Of a stretch of DNA of 64,000 bases, positions 26,445-36,100 are shown piece after piece (the stretch's first letter is position 1; the number at the start of each line of letters is the position of its first letter). The notes under the pieces are model-generated. The model had not been told where the DNA came from, made no database searches, and worked only from the letters and a program-made list of their open reading frames with translations. The stretch is from NCBI RefSeq assembly GCF_946479755.1, contig NZ_CAMLHC010000013.1, positions 152,224 through 216,223 of the forward strand, in the 5' to 3' direction. A program made the position numbers and the translations under genes. The DNA is from an uncultured Chitinophaga sp. (GTDB taxonomy: Bacteria; Bacteroidota; Bacteroidia; Chitinophagales; Chitinophagaceae).

Positions 26445-26447
26445 TGG

Positions 26448-27980
26448 TTACTGTTTATGAATATTTAATTGTTGCGTTACTGTTACGACAGAACGTGCCG
26501 GCACTACCAACGTAGGACCGTTTACGTTACCTGGCAGCAGGTTACCTTTCTCATTGGTGGTATAGCTCCGCATGTTTCCACGGGGTATGCCTTTACCGCG
26601 CAACTCCATGGTAGCGTCGGCGGCGCTGGCGTTGACAATCACCATAACGAGGGAATTGTCTTTATTCCGGTAGGCCGACAAACGGATGTCCCTGTCAGCG
26701 TCCTCTCCTTTCCACCGCACCGCTACCCTTTGCGCACCGGGCCGTATAAAGCGGCTGTAATTACCCAACACCCATAACATTTTGGTATCGTGTATTTGTC
26801 CGTCTGCTTTGTTTTTATCGATATAAATCAACCCATCTTTATAATCATAGGGCGATATGGCCAGCCACCATTGCCAGGATGAGGCGTTGGCGACGGTAAG
26901 GTCTGTATGAATCACCTTTGCCACGTACAGCGCCGCGTCCATACCCAGGTCCACCTTGCTGCCATTCATTTCCCCGGCATTGTCTCCCAATATACAATAT
27001 TCTGACTGCCAGAAGGGAATGCCCTTCAGCACAGTATGCAGCCTTTTACGTATAGCCACGGCCGTATCCTGCGGGGAAGTGGTGAAATAACTGTGGGCGG
27101 CTATCGCCCTATATACATGCGAGCCATCGCCCAGGTAAGTGGGACTGTGCGGATCAAAGAAAGCCACCACCTGTGTGCCTTTGGCGGGCTTGTCTTCTCC
27201 GGCAAAGAGGTAATTGAGTTTACCTGCTTCGGGTATTAAAATCTGCGTGGGCAGCTGATGCCGTTCAAAGGTTTGATTTATCGCTTTTACAAGACCGTAA
27301 ATTTGTTCGTTGTTATACGGGCATCCTTCCTGCCCGCCATCGCTCCAATCCCACTGAGGCTCATTCACCGGGCTCACAAAATCGAAGGTAATGCCGGTCA
27401 ATCGCTTCACGCCCAGTACGACGTCTTTCAGGAAGCCGGCAACAGCCGGGTATTGCTCCGGGGACAAGTTACACTGTCCCTTATCGGCAAATGCTTTCCC
27501 GTTGCGGGTGAAGGCCACCGGCGGACTGTTCAGAAAACCAAGAAACTGCTGTACGCCCCTCGCTTTGGCCGCATTCAGGAACCACAACTGCCCGGCAGCC
27601 TGCTGCCAGTCGTACTGGTTGTCGGCACCCAGGAAACAGTCAGCACGGCGCCATTCGTCACGGATACCGCTGGCATCGCCCTGACCAGCGCTGCCGGCGC
27701 CGATATTAAACCGCCACATGGACAACCCGATGCCTTTGGGTTGACCGCCGGCAGTGGTATCGCTGCTAAACAGCCAGTCGGCCAGCTGATTCCTTTTATG
27801 ATCCGGCCAGGTACCGGTAAACTGGCAGGACCAGGCATCGGATGCCGCGAAGTTGTGAATGGTCTGCGCCTTCACCGCCAGGTCGATATTTACCTGTATT
27901 ACCGGATGATGCCGGGACATGCCCTGCTGCAGGACCATACAGCCCAGCAGGGCGCCTGTTATTTTTTTCATGTTCATCAT
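26448..27980 (-). CDS. GH30 glycosidase, probable endo-beta-1,6-galactanase type (PUL2)
   Basis: 510 aa from the ATG at 27980; MKK at 27971 is also possible. A signal peptide (about 1-25) is followed by a barrel with HNFAASDAWSCQFTG near the N-terminus, the acid/base E207 in FVSPVNEPQWDWSDGGQEG and the nucleophile E327 in PFWQSEYCILGDNAG, the two Glu of GH30. A C-terminal beta domain ends ARSVVTVTQQ. In Bacteroidota, GH30 members of this build next to GH35 usually act on beta-1,6-galactan; other GH30 specificities (beta-glucanase, xylanase) cannot be excluded. It is third in the PUL2 operon after susD, from which it is separated by a strong inverted repeat. Confidence 0.85.
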   Translation of the reverse strand: MMNMKKITGALLGCMVLQQGMSRHHPVIQVNIDLAVKAQTIHNFAASDAWSCQFTGTWPDHKRNQLADWLFSSDTTAGGQPKGIGLSMWRFNIGAGSAGQGDASGIRDEWRRADCFLGADNQYDWQQAAGQLWFLNAAKARGVQQFLGFLNSPPVAFTRNGKAFADKGQCNLSPEQYPAVAGFLKDVVLGVKRLTGITFDFVSPVNEPQWDWSDGGQEGCPYNNEQIYGLVKAINQTFERHQLPTQILIPEAGKLNYLFAGEDKPAKGTQVVAFFDPHSPTYLGDGSHVYRAIAAHSYFTTSPQDTAVAIRKRLHTVLKGIPFWQSEYCILGDNAGEMNGSKVDLGMDAALYVAKVIHTDLTVANASSWQWWLAISPYDYKDGLIYIDKNKADGQIHDTKMLWVLGNYSRFIRPGAQRVAVRWKGEDADRDIRLSAYRNKDNSLVMVIVNASAADATMELRGKGIPRGNMRSYTTNEKGNLLPGNVNGPTLVVPARSVVTVTQQLNIHKQ

Positions 27981-28053
27981 AAGCGGTTGCACGCAAAGCC
28001 GCATGGTATGCAAGGCTTCTTTTGATTAAGAAGGAAGGTTGCAAGCCTGTAAA

Positions 28054-28106
28054 GTAGTAAAATAGTGGCTGATTATTTTCCAAATCCGGCGCAACTATTT
28101 TACTAC
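28054..28106 (-). repeat. 13-base inverted repeat between susD and GH30
   Basis: GTAGTAAAATAGT (28054-28066) and ACTATTTTACTAC (28094-28106) are perfect complements around a 27-base loop. In the leftward mRNA this is a long AU-rich stem between susD and the GH30 gene. No T-tract follows, so it is more likely a stability or processing element, or an operator, than a terminator. Confidence 0.55.
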
Positions 28107-28145
28107 CTCACACGATGCTTGTCCCTGTTGGATTCATGCCGGCGC

Positions 28146-29822
28146 TTAGTAGCCGGGGTTCTGCTTCAGCGTAGCATTGGACGCCAGGATATCTGCTCTT
28201 GGAACAGGCAGCCAGTAATTGGCTTCTTTAAACAGCCGGTTGTCTAACGCTACTTTGCGGGCGTAAGTGAAGCTGCCGTTGTTGTTACGTGTAATGTTGA
28301 TGCCGTAAGCCGGTATATTTTCTGTGACGTTGGCCACTTTCCATCTGCGGACGTCATAGAAACGATGTTCTTCAAATGCCAGTTCCACCTGTCTTTCTCT
28401 TCTGATAGCGTCGCGCATCTGGTCTTTGGTCAGCCCGGGCGTTAGTGCCGGCTGGTGAACGCTGGCACGCTGCCGTACCTGGTTCACAGCATTGTACACG
28501 CCCGCGTCGGGACCTGCTGCTTCATTTTGCGCTTCTGCGTAGTTCAGCAATACTTCCGCATAGCGGATGTAGATCCATGGCTGCAATCCGGCCACATCCC
28601 AGGGATTATCGATCGGGTTCTTATCGTCCAGGAATTTGCGAAGGTAGTAGCCTGTTTTGGATGCGTTCCAGTTGGAAGGCCCGTCTTTACTGTCCTTACC
28701 ACCGGGCGTAAAGGTTTGGATCACTGATCCCCTGTAGGAAGCACCGTTATAAAGAATGGTGGCATAGAAACGGGGATCCCTGTTTACATAGGGATTTTGC
28801 GGATCATAGCCTGAAGCGGGGTCCGTGATGGGTTTGCCGTTGCTCATTTCATAGGCATCCACCATGTTCTGCAAAGGGGTATTACCCGCCCATCCGCCAT
28901 AGCCGTTGGGGCCATTGGAGATTTCGAGGCATACGTGGCGGGCGCCAATCGCAAACTGCCGTGCAAAGATGGTTTCGTTGTTGTTACTGTTGAGGAACAG
29001 CTGCGTATAATCAGGCGCGATGTTGTATTTTGAAAGTGCTATCACCGCTTTAGCCGCATCCGCCGCCGCCTGCCAGCTGCCTGCATTATACAGCGGACTG
29101 GCAGCGTATAACAGCAGGCGGGCTTTCAGCGCCAGCGCAGCTCCCTGGGTGGCTCTGCCGGGAAGCCAGTCGGTGCTGTTGTTATCCGCCGGAAGATCTG
29201 CCGCTGCTGCTGTCAGCTCGGCCACCGCATAATCCATGGACTGCTGTACAGTAGCCCTGTTGAATAAAGCAGGGTCGTTGAGATTGTCCTGTAAACTGTA
29301 TTCCCGGTCTCCCATCATGATAACGCCGCCGTAGTTGCGGATCAGGTCATGATAGCGGTAGGCGCGGATAAAACGCAGCTCTGCCTTCAGCCGCTTGCGG
29401 TGTGCGGTGCTCATAGCTACGCTGTCAATATTGTTGAGCCCATAGTTGCATTCCCGGATGCTGCGGTAACTTCTTCCCCAGATGGTGCCGGTGATGCCCA
29501 TATTTTCGGGCGCCAGTTGCCCCTGCTGTACCACCCATGTATTATCATCGTTATTGTAAATAGATTCGTCTGTAATGGAACTCCACAGGCCATATTCAAA
29601 TCCTCTTCCGAATCCGGGATTACTGCCCTCCCCTTCTTTGTCCTGCAGCCGGATGCTCAGGTAACGGTTGATAACATAGTTTTCAAACAAAGCCGAATCA
29701 GCCAGTATAGCGTCTCCCAGTATTTTGTCCGTAGGCGTTACATTGAGAAAATCTTTCTGACAGGCGGAGAACAAACCCGCCGCCACTAACGCTACACCGT
29801 ATACGATATTTTTCGTTTTCAT
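28146..29822 (-). CDS. SusD/RagB-family glycan-binding lipoprotein (PUL2)
   Basis: 558 aa. Lipobox AGLFSAC with C21. SusD features: SYRSIRECNYGLNNID, RFIRAYRYHDLIRNYGGV in the TPR-like core, and the C-terminal RYAEVLLNYAEAQNEAAG, RRERQVELAFEEHRFYDVRR and final LPVPRADILASNATLKQNPGY region. It is the surface-exposed glycan receptor paired with the SusC encoded 17 bases upstream. It resembles the PUL1 and PUL3 SusD proteins only at family level. Confidence 0.94.
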   Translation of the reverse strand: MKTKNIVYGVALVAAGLFSACQKDFLNVTPTDKILGDAILADSALFENYVINRYLSIRLQDKEGEGSNPGFGRGFEYGLWSSITDESIYNNDDNTWVVQQGQLAPENMGITGTIWGRSYRSIRECNYGLNNIDSVAMSTAHRKRLKAELRFIRAYRYHDLIRNYGGVIMMGDREYSLQDNLNDPALFNRATVQQSMDYAVAELTAAAADLPADNNSTDWLPGRATQGAALALKARLLLYAASPLYNAGSWQAAADAAKAVIALSKYNIAPDYTQLFLNSNNNETIFARQFAIGARHVCLEISNGPNGYGGWAGNTPLQNMVDAYEMSNGKPITDPASGYDPQNPYVNRDPRFYATILYNGASYRGSVIQTFTPGGKDSKDGPSNWNASKTGYYLRKFLDDKNPIDNPWDVAGLQPWIYIRYAEVLLNYAEAQNEAAGPDAGVYNAVNQVRQRASVHQPALTPGLTKDQMRDAIRRERQVELAFEEHRFYDVRRWKVANVTENIPAYGINITRNNNGSFTYARKVALDNRLFKEANYWLPVPRADILASNATLKQNPGY

Positions 29823-29839
29823 GATTTGATTTTTGTGTA

Positions 29840-32800
29840 TTAGAACTTAACATTTACACCGAGGTTCACAATGCGCTGTTGCGGGTAAAACTGGCCGCTG
29901 CTGCTGAATCCTTCCGGATCGTAGTCTTTTACTTTGGTGATGGTGAAAAGGTTAAAGGCATTGGCATATACGCGAAGGCCTGCTATCCTGGCGCGTGACA
30001 GGACAGCCGACTGGATGGTATAGCCGAGGGAGATGTTTTTCAAACGCAGGAAAGCGGCGTTGTTCAGCCAGAAAGTATTCGGCCGGAGGCCGCCATTGAC
30101 AGAAGAGGAAGCGCGTTCATCTACCCGTGGGTAAGAACCTTCAGGATTGGAAGGGCTCCAGCGGTTATCTGCCCAGCTGCTGTAGAAGTTGCCGATAGTA
30201 CCTGATTCAGGAAGTACATATTGGCTAACGTGTGTTTGTCCGGCAAATAACACGGACAGGTCAAATCCTTTGTAATCGGCGGCCAGGTTGATACCGTAAG
30301 TGATCTCAGGGATGTTGCCGTATTTTGTTCTCACCATATCGTCGGCGGTGATCTGCTTATCACCGTTGTAGTCCTCGTAAATCAGGTCGCCGGGTTTGGC
30401 GTTGGGCAAATGCGGATATTTGGCCAGATCGTCCGCATTTCTGAAAATACCGATCGCATTGTACAGCAGGTAAGTGTTCATAGGGCCGCCGGTTTCCCGT
30501 TGGTAGGGCAACGTTCCCACTGCTTCGTCTTTGAAGATGATTTTATTTTTGGCATAGGTTACGTTACCGGAGACGTTGTAGTGGAAGCCGCCGCCGGTGG
30601 TATTGTCGTATCCCACGGTGGCTTCAATGCCCTGGCTGTTGACCTTCCCGATGTTTTCCGCAGGCACCAGCGGATTGTTTTTATCAAAGGGATTCACGAT
30701 ACCGGAGGTCTGTGTCAGGGAAGTCCGTGGTGTTAATATTTTCGTGCGGTGTTGCTGGAAATAGATGAACTCCAGGGAGAAATGTTCGAAGAGGGTGGCA
30801 TTCAGTCCCAGGTCCATTTTCCGGGCCACTTCCCAGGTGATATTGGGATTGGCCAGTTTTACCAGGTCGATACCACTCTGCATTTGTCCGTTGAGCACAA
30901 ACTGGTTATAAAAAGAATAGTTGTCGAAATACTGGAACAATCCCACGTTATCGTTCCCCAGCGTACCGTAGGAGCCACGGAGCTTCAGGTTATTGATGAA
31001 GCTCACCGGCTTGAACCAGGACTCTTTGGATACGACCCAGCCGGCGGACACGGAAGGGAAGAAACCGTATTGTTTACCTTCCGGGAAAGTGGAAGATCCA
31101 TCCACACGGGCCTGTACTTCCAGCAGGTATTTTTCCAGGTAGTTATACGCGATCCTTCCGAAATAACTTTTCCGGGTGAAGTTGTAGCTGCTGCCGAAAT
31201 TGGTCCTGTCGGTCGCCGCAGCGCCGCCCTGTGACAATTCCGGGGTGAGTGGTGAAGGGAAATTGATACGGCCGGCGCTGAAGGTGTCTACCATGTTCCT
31301 GCTTTGCTCGTATCCTACCAGCGCGTTGACATCGTGGGCGCCAAAACGGCGGGCATAATTCAGTTTGATGTTGGTCGTGAGCAGGGACATATTCCGTTGT
31401 TGCTGTACCAGCGATGCTTTCCCGTTGGAGCCTCCTACTATCTTCGGTGTATAGGTGTTGGTGGCTGCGTCAAAGGTATATTCCTTATAGGGGGTGGCGA
31501 AGGTCTTGGCAAAGTTCCAGGCTTTATCGGCCGAGAGGAAACCGTCCAGTGACAGTCCTTCCACGCCGGGAATGGCATAGGACCCTTTCAGGATGCCATT
31601 AAACACCTGGACAGGATTGCGGGCGAGCCCGCCGGCGTCAGTCACCTGCATCACCGGGTTGTTGTTTTCAATGCCGGTGGTAGGCAGGCCGTTGGGGTAT
31701 CTGTCCAGCACGGTGGGGTAAGCCCGGTAAATGCCGCGGAAGATATCTCCGGCCGAGGTGGTGGGATATTGACGGTCTTCCTGGCGGCCGGACAGGTACA
31801 GGCTTACTTTCAGCCGTTTGGTAACATCGGCGTCGATGTTTGATCTGAAATTGTACTGGTGATATTGTGTGGCGCCGTTTTTATACAGGCCGTTTTGCCC
31901 GATCATCCCCAGGGAGACATAGTAGCGGACGTTTTCGCCGCCGCCATTCACAGAAAGGCTGTGTTGCTGCTGGGTGGTTGTTTTCCGCAGGGTGGCTTTC
32001 TGCCAGTCGGTGTTCGGATAGTTGACCGGGTCGGAACCATCTCTGAATTTCTGCAATTGTTCTTCGGTGTAGAACTGGTTCATGCCACCGGCGCTATTAT
32101 TATAATACCGGATTTCGTTCATGATCTGGCCATAGGTATAGGCGTCTGCCATTTTAGGCAGCCTGGTGGGGGAAGAAAACCCCTGGTTGAAGCTGTAGTT
32201 GATAACAGGCTTCCCCGTTTTACCCCTTTTGGTGGTGATAAGCATTACGCCATTGGCGGCCCGGCTGCCATAGACCGCTGCGGAGGCATCTTTCAGGACG
32301 GAGATACTTTCGATATCGTTGGGGTCGAGGCGTTCGAGGCCTCCGATCTGCCCCGGCACCCCGTCTACCACGATCAGTACGTCGTTGTTGCCGGTAGTGG
32401 CCAGGCCGCGGATGGTAACAGTGGAACCGTCGTAACCAGGCTCGCCGGAGCGGTTATTGGCGATAACACCGGAAAAACGGCCTGTCAGGGCATTGGACAC
32501 GTTGGGCTGCGGACTTTGTACAATATCAGCGCCCTTCACCACGGAGATGGAGCCGGTAAGGGTGGCTTTCTTCTGGGTGCCATATCCGACAACCACCACT
32601 TCGTTCACCGTTTTACTGAGGGCTGTCAGTACGATCCGCAGGGGCGCTCCCCCCTTTACGGCTATGCGTTGCTCTGTATAAGACATATGGTTAAATAACA
32701 AGGTATCGCCGATGACAGCGCTGATGCTGAATTTCCCGTCACCGTCGGTCAGTGCTCCTCCTGTTTTGTTCTTTACACGGACAGTGACACCGGGAACGGG

Positions 32801-32959
32801 GGCATTATCGGCCGATACCGTGCCCGTTACAACGGCCTGCTGCGCCTGAACGGCTCCGGCCAGTAACAACAGCGGAAAAAAAAGTAAACAGATAAAAACA
32901 GGTTGGCTCCGTAAAGGGACAAATAATCCGCGGTCCGTTCCGGATGGAAGTTTTTTCAT
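29840..32959 (-). CDS. SusC/RagA-family TonB-dependent transporter (PUL2)
   Basis: 1039 aa. A long signal region (cut near AGAVQAQ, about residue 40) is followed by a carboxypeptidase-D-regulatory-like domain (VTGTVSADNAPVPGVTVRVK), the TonB-box/plug signature VNEVVVVGYGTQKK, then NVSNALTGRFSGVIANN and SISVLKDASAAVYGSRAANG, and a barrel ending RIVNLGVNVKF. No STN domain, which fits control by the HTCS rather than by a sigma factor. It imports oligosaccharides through the outer membrane. It is first in the susC-susD-GH30-GH35 operon, and its upstream region carries TTTACCCC repeats. Confidence 0.95.
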   Translation of the reverse strand: MKKLPSGTDRGLFVPLRSQPVFICLLFFPLLLLAGAVQAQQAVVTGTVSADNAPVPGVTVRVKNKTGGALTDGDGKFSISAVIGDTLLFNHMSYTEQRIAVKGGAPLRIVLTALSKTVNEVVVVGYGTQKKATLTGSISVVKGADIVQSPQPNVSNALTGRFSGVIANNRSGEPGYDGSTVTIRGLATTGNNDVLIVVDGVPGQIGGLERLDPNDIESISVLKDASAAVYGSRAANGVMLITTKRGKTGKPVINYSFNQGFSSPTRLPKMADAYTYGQIMNEIRYYNNSAGGMNQFYTEEQLQKFRDGSDPVNYPNTDWQKATLRKTTTQQQHSLSVNGGGENVRYYVSLGMIGQNGLYKNGATQYHQYNFRSNIDADVTKRLKVSLYLSGRQEDRQYPTTSAGDIFRGIYRAYPTVLDRYPNGLPTTGIENNNPVMQVTDAGGLARNPVQVFNGILKGSYAIPGVEGLSLDGFLSADKAWNFAKTFATPYKEYTFDAATNTYTPKIVGGSNGKASLVQQQRNMSLLTTNIKLNYARRFGAHDVNALVGYEQSRNMVDTFSAGRINFPSPLTPELSQGGAAATDRTNFGSSYNFTRKSYFGRIAYNYLEKYLLEVQARVDGSSTFPEGKQYGFFPSVSAGWVVSKESWFKPVSFINNLKLRGSYGTLGNDNVGLFQYFDNYSFYNQFVLNGQMQSGIDLVKLANPNITWEVARKMDLGLNATLFEHFSLEFIYFQQHRTKILTPRTSLTQTSGIVNPFDKNNPLVPAENIGKVNSQGIEATVGYDNTTGGGFHYNVSGNVTYAKNKIIFKDEAVGTLPYQRETGGPMNTYLLYNAIGIFRNADDLAKYPHLPNAKPGDLIYEDYNGDKQITADDMVRTKYGNIPEITYGINLAADYKGFDLSVLFAGQTHVSQYVLPESGTIGNFYSSWADNRWSPSNPEGSYPRVDERASSSVNGGLRPNTFWLNNAAFLRLKNISLGYTIQSAVLSRARIAGLRVYANAFNLFTITKVKDYDPEGFSSSGQFYPQQRIVNLGVNVKF

Positions 32960-33079
32960 AACGTAGCATTTAAATGAGTGAAATGGTATGCCGGCGAAAC
33001 AATTTTGGTTGATTGGACTGTTTCATTTCCAGCCCCTTATGATAACCGCAATGTAGTATGAGGCACACAGATGCCAGAG

Positions 33080-33144
33080 GGGGTAAATCATTTAAAAAGA
33101 GGGGTAAAATCGTAAATTATCACAGGGGGTAAATATTACCCCCT
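33080..33144 (-). promoter_or_regulatory. Repeated TTTACCCC elements and palindrome upstream of PUL2 susC
   Basis: Read towards susC (minus strand), three direct copies of TTTACCCC occur at 33087-33080, 33108-33101 and 33133-33126, starting 21 and 25 bases apart. The rightmost copy lies in a perfect palindrome with arms AGGGGGTAA (33124-33132) and TTACCCCCT (33136-33144). The same core in the same orientation precedes the PUL3 susC (55411-55440). It is a candidate binding site of the HTCS regulator. Confidence 0.6.
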
Positions 33145-33180
33145 GCGATCAAAGTGAGTATGATAGCGGATAAAGAGGCA

Positions 33181-36100
33181 TTATACCTCTTCCTGGCTTT
33201 CCGTGATGTTAAAGTCGCTGTTAAAGGAGTGCCGGTATTTTTTGACGTAACTGGAGGGGTTCATTCCAAATAACTTCACGAACTGTTCACGAAAATATTT
33301 AATATCTCCTATGCCTACCTGCATGGCTGCCTGGGTAATGGAGTAGTTTTCCCTGAGCAGGAGCACTGCCGCTTTCCGGAGCCGGATGGACCGGATAAAG
33401 GAATTGATGGTTTGCCCGGAGATGGATTTTACTTTCTTGTACAGGCTGGAGTGGCTCATGCCTATTTCCAGGGTGAACTTTTTAATGGAAAAGGTTTCGT
33501 CTTCCAGGTTGGCTTCTATGATTTCGATACAACGTTTCAGGAAGTCCTGGTATTCTGCCGGCACCCGGATATTGGTGTTTTTAAGGGTGATCCGCTCAAA
33601 GAAGTACTGCTGTAACAGGTTTCTGTTCCTGATGATGTTATTGACCTTTGCCATCAGGAGGTCGTTATCAAACGGCTTGGTGATGTAATCATCGGCGCCG
33701 CTTTCCAGGCCCCGGAGGCGGGTATCTGCGGCGGAGGAGCCGGTCAGCAGGATCACCGGGATATGACTGATGGTATCTGTTTGTTTGATTTTCACACATA
33801 ATGCCACCCCATCCATCCCTTCCATCTGGATGTCGCTGATCACGAGATCGGGCATATAACGTTCCACTGCGGAGAAGCCACTGACGCCGTTATCTGCTTC
33901 GTATACCACGAACTTGTCTTTGAACAGCTGCCGGAGGTACTGCCTGATTTCCGCGTGATCATCAATCAGGAGGATGGATTTCTTTTCTGTGATGGTCGTA
34001 GTAGGAATATCTGCTTCCGCAACAGCGGTTTCCCGGGGTTCGAGGTTCACCTCCGCGCTGAGCTCTTCGAGGAAGGCCGATTTCTGACCGCTGTTTTCCA
34101 GCAGCGGGGTCCCGGCAAAATGAACGCTCCCCTTTTTGAGGGAGATCCGGAAGGCGGTGCCCTCTTTCACCCTGCTTTCGTAACGGATACTCCCATGATG
34201 TTTTTCAATAAAGTGTTTTACCAGGTAGAGCCCGATCCCAAATCCTGTCTGTAGTGATTCTTTGCGGTCCTGTGCCTGCCGGAACTTTTCAAAGATCCGG
34301 TCGCCTGCGTCTCCATCGATACCGCAGCCGCTGTCTCTGATTACAATGGTCACCGTGTCCGCCGCCTCGTCTACCTCAAATATAATGGTGCCATTGTCGG
34401 GGGTAAATTTAAATGCGTTGGACAACAGGTTAAAAATGGCAATTTCGAGCTTCTCGCTGTCTCCGTATATCTCTATGGCCGGTGAGGTAGCCCGGAAATC
34501 ATATTGCATATTTTTAATTTTTGCCTGCTGGGAGAAGCAGAGATACACCTCCTGGCACAGGTTTACGATGTCCAGCGGGGCGATCTTCAGCTGGTCGCCT
34601 CCCTGGTCGGCCTTGCGGAACAGCAGGAGCTGATCGACCAGGCTAAGCAGGCGTCTGGCGTTGCGATATACAGTGCCCAGGTCCCGGTCGTTTTTTTGCA
34701 GCAGCTCCTTCAGCGGGTTAATGATCAGGGTGAGCGGTGTCCGGAACTCATGGGAGATATTGGTAAAGAAAGACAGTTTCTTTTCATTCAGTTCTTTTTC
34801 TTTCTCCTTTTCGAGGTAGGCCAGCTTGATTTCATATTTCAGCCGCTCCTCGCGGGCTTTGTACCGGATATACAGATAGATGGCCGCCAGCGTAGTAGTG
34901 ATGTACAGCAGCCAGGCCCACCAGGTGCGGTACCAGGGCGGCAGTACGGTCAGGGAAACCGTGCGTATTTCCGGGCTCCAGAACCCGTCGGCATTGCTGG
35001 CTTTTATCTCGAACGTGTAATGTCCTTCCTGCAGGTGGGTATAGTTGGCCGTCCTGGTCTGACCGACGTAGTTCCAGTTGTTATCCCAGCCCCGCAGCCT
35101 GTAAGCGTAGCTGATTTTATCAGGCAGTGTATATTCCAGCGCCACAAAATCGAAGGCGATGGTTGCTTTGTCGTAGGGCACGGTTATTTCCCGCACCTCG
35201 CCTTCCGGTGTTCTGCCAGATACGTAGTTGTCCAGTGCTGTCACCGGCGTATTGTTGATGTTGATGCTGGTCAACCATACCGGCGGGATGCCGGTTGCCG
35301 CGTACACGCTATCGGGATAAAAGATATTGAAGCCTTTGATACCGCCGAAGGCGAACTCGCCCGAACGCAACGCCAGCGCCGCGTTAAAGCCGAACTGATT
35401 GCTCTGTAAGCCATCAGATGCCGAGAAGTTGCGAAACGTTTTTTTGACCGGATCAAATTTTGAAAGTCCGTTGAAGGTGCTGATCCAGATATTGCCGTTG
35501 TTGTCTTCCAGCATCCGGAGTATGGAATTGCTGGGCAGGCCTTCGGTCATCGTATACCGGGTATAGGCACCGGTTTGCCGGTCAAAGCGGAGTAGGCCGC
35601 CACCGTCGGTGCCCACCCAAAAATTACCTTTTTTATCATGGTAGATGGACCGTACCGTATAACCGATATTGAAACGCCGGTGATGCAGGTGATCTTTATC
35701 AATCCGGATGAGCGCCGCATAGCTACCTCCCCATAGCTGGCCATCACGGTCTTCCGCCAGGCATTGTATGTTTACCAGGCTGCTGTCGAAAAGGCCGAAG
35801 CGGTTTTCGCGGGGATCAAAACGATACAGGGTGCCGTTGTTGGTGGTGCTGGCCCAGAGTTGTTGTTGCCGGTCTTCATACACCAGCCATACATTGTTTT
35901 CCGCTGTACGGGTGTACGGATTAAAACAAACATAGTGTTCAAACTTCCCGGTGGCTGTGCGGTAGCGGTTTACCCCGCCAAACCAGGTAGAGATCCATAA
36001 GTCACGGTGAACATCATGAATAATGGATGTAATAAAATTACTGCTGATACCCTGTGGTTGACGTACATCATGAAGATAGGAAGTAAGGGCGCCGGTTTCC

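Noticed and set aside
31859..32698. Plus-strand open frame of 279 codons inside PUL2 susC
   Set aside because: Antisense to the TonB plug domain, which has clear family motifs on the minus strand.
34504..35409. Long open frame (301 codons) on the plus strand inside the PUL2 HTCS gene
   Set aside because: Antisense to conserved kinase and Y_Y_Y domain sequence; its translation shows no family features. A by-product of codon use in the real gene.
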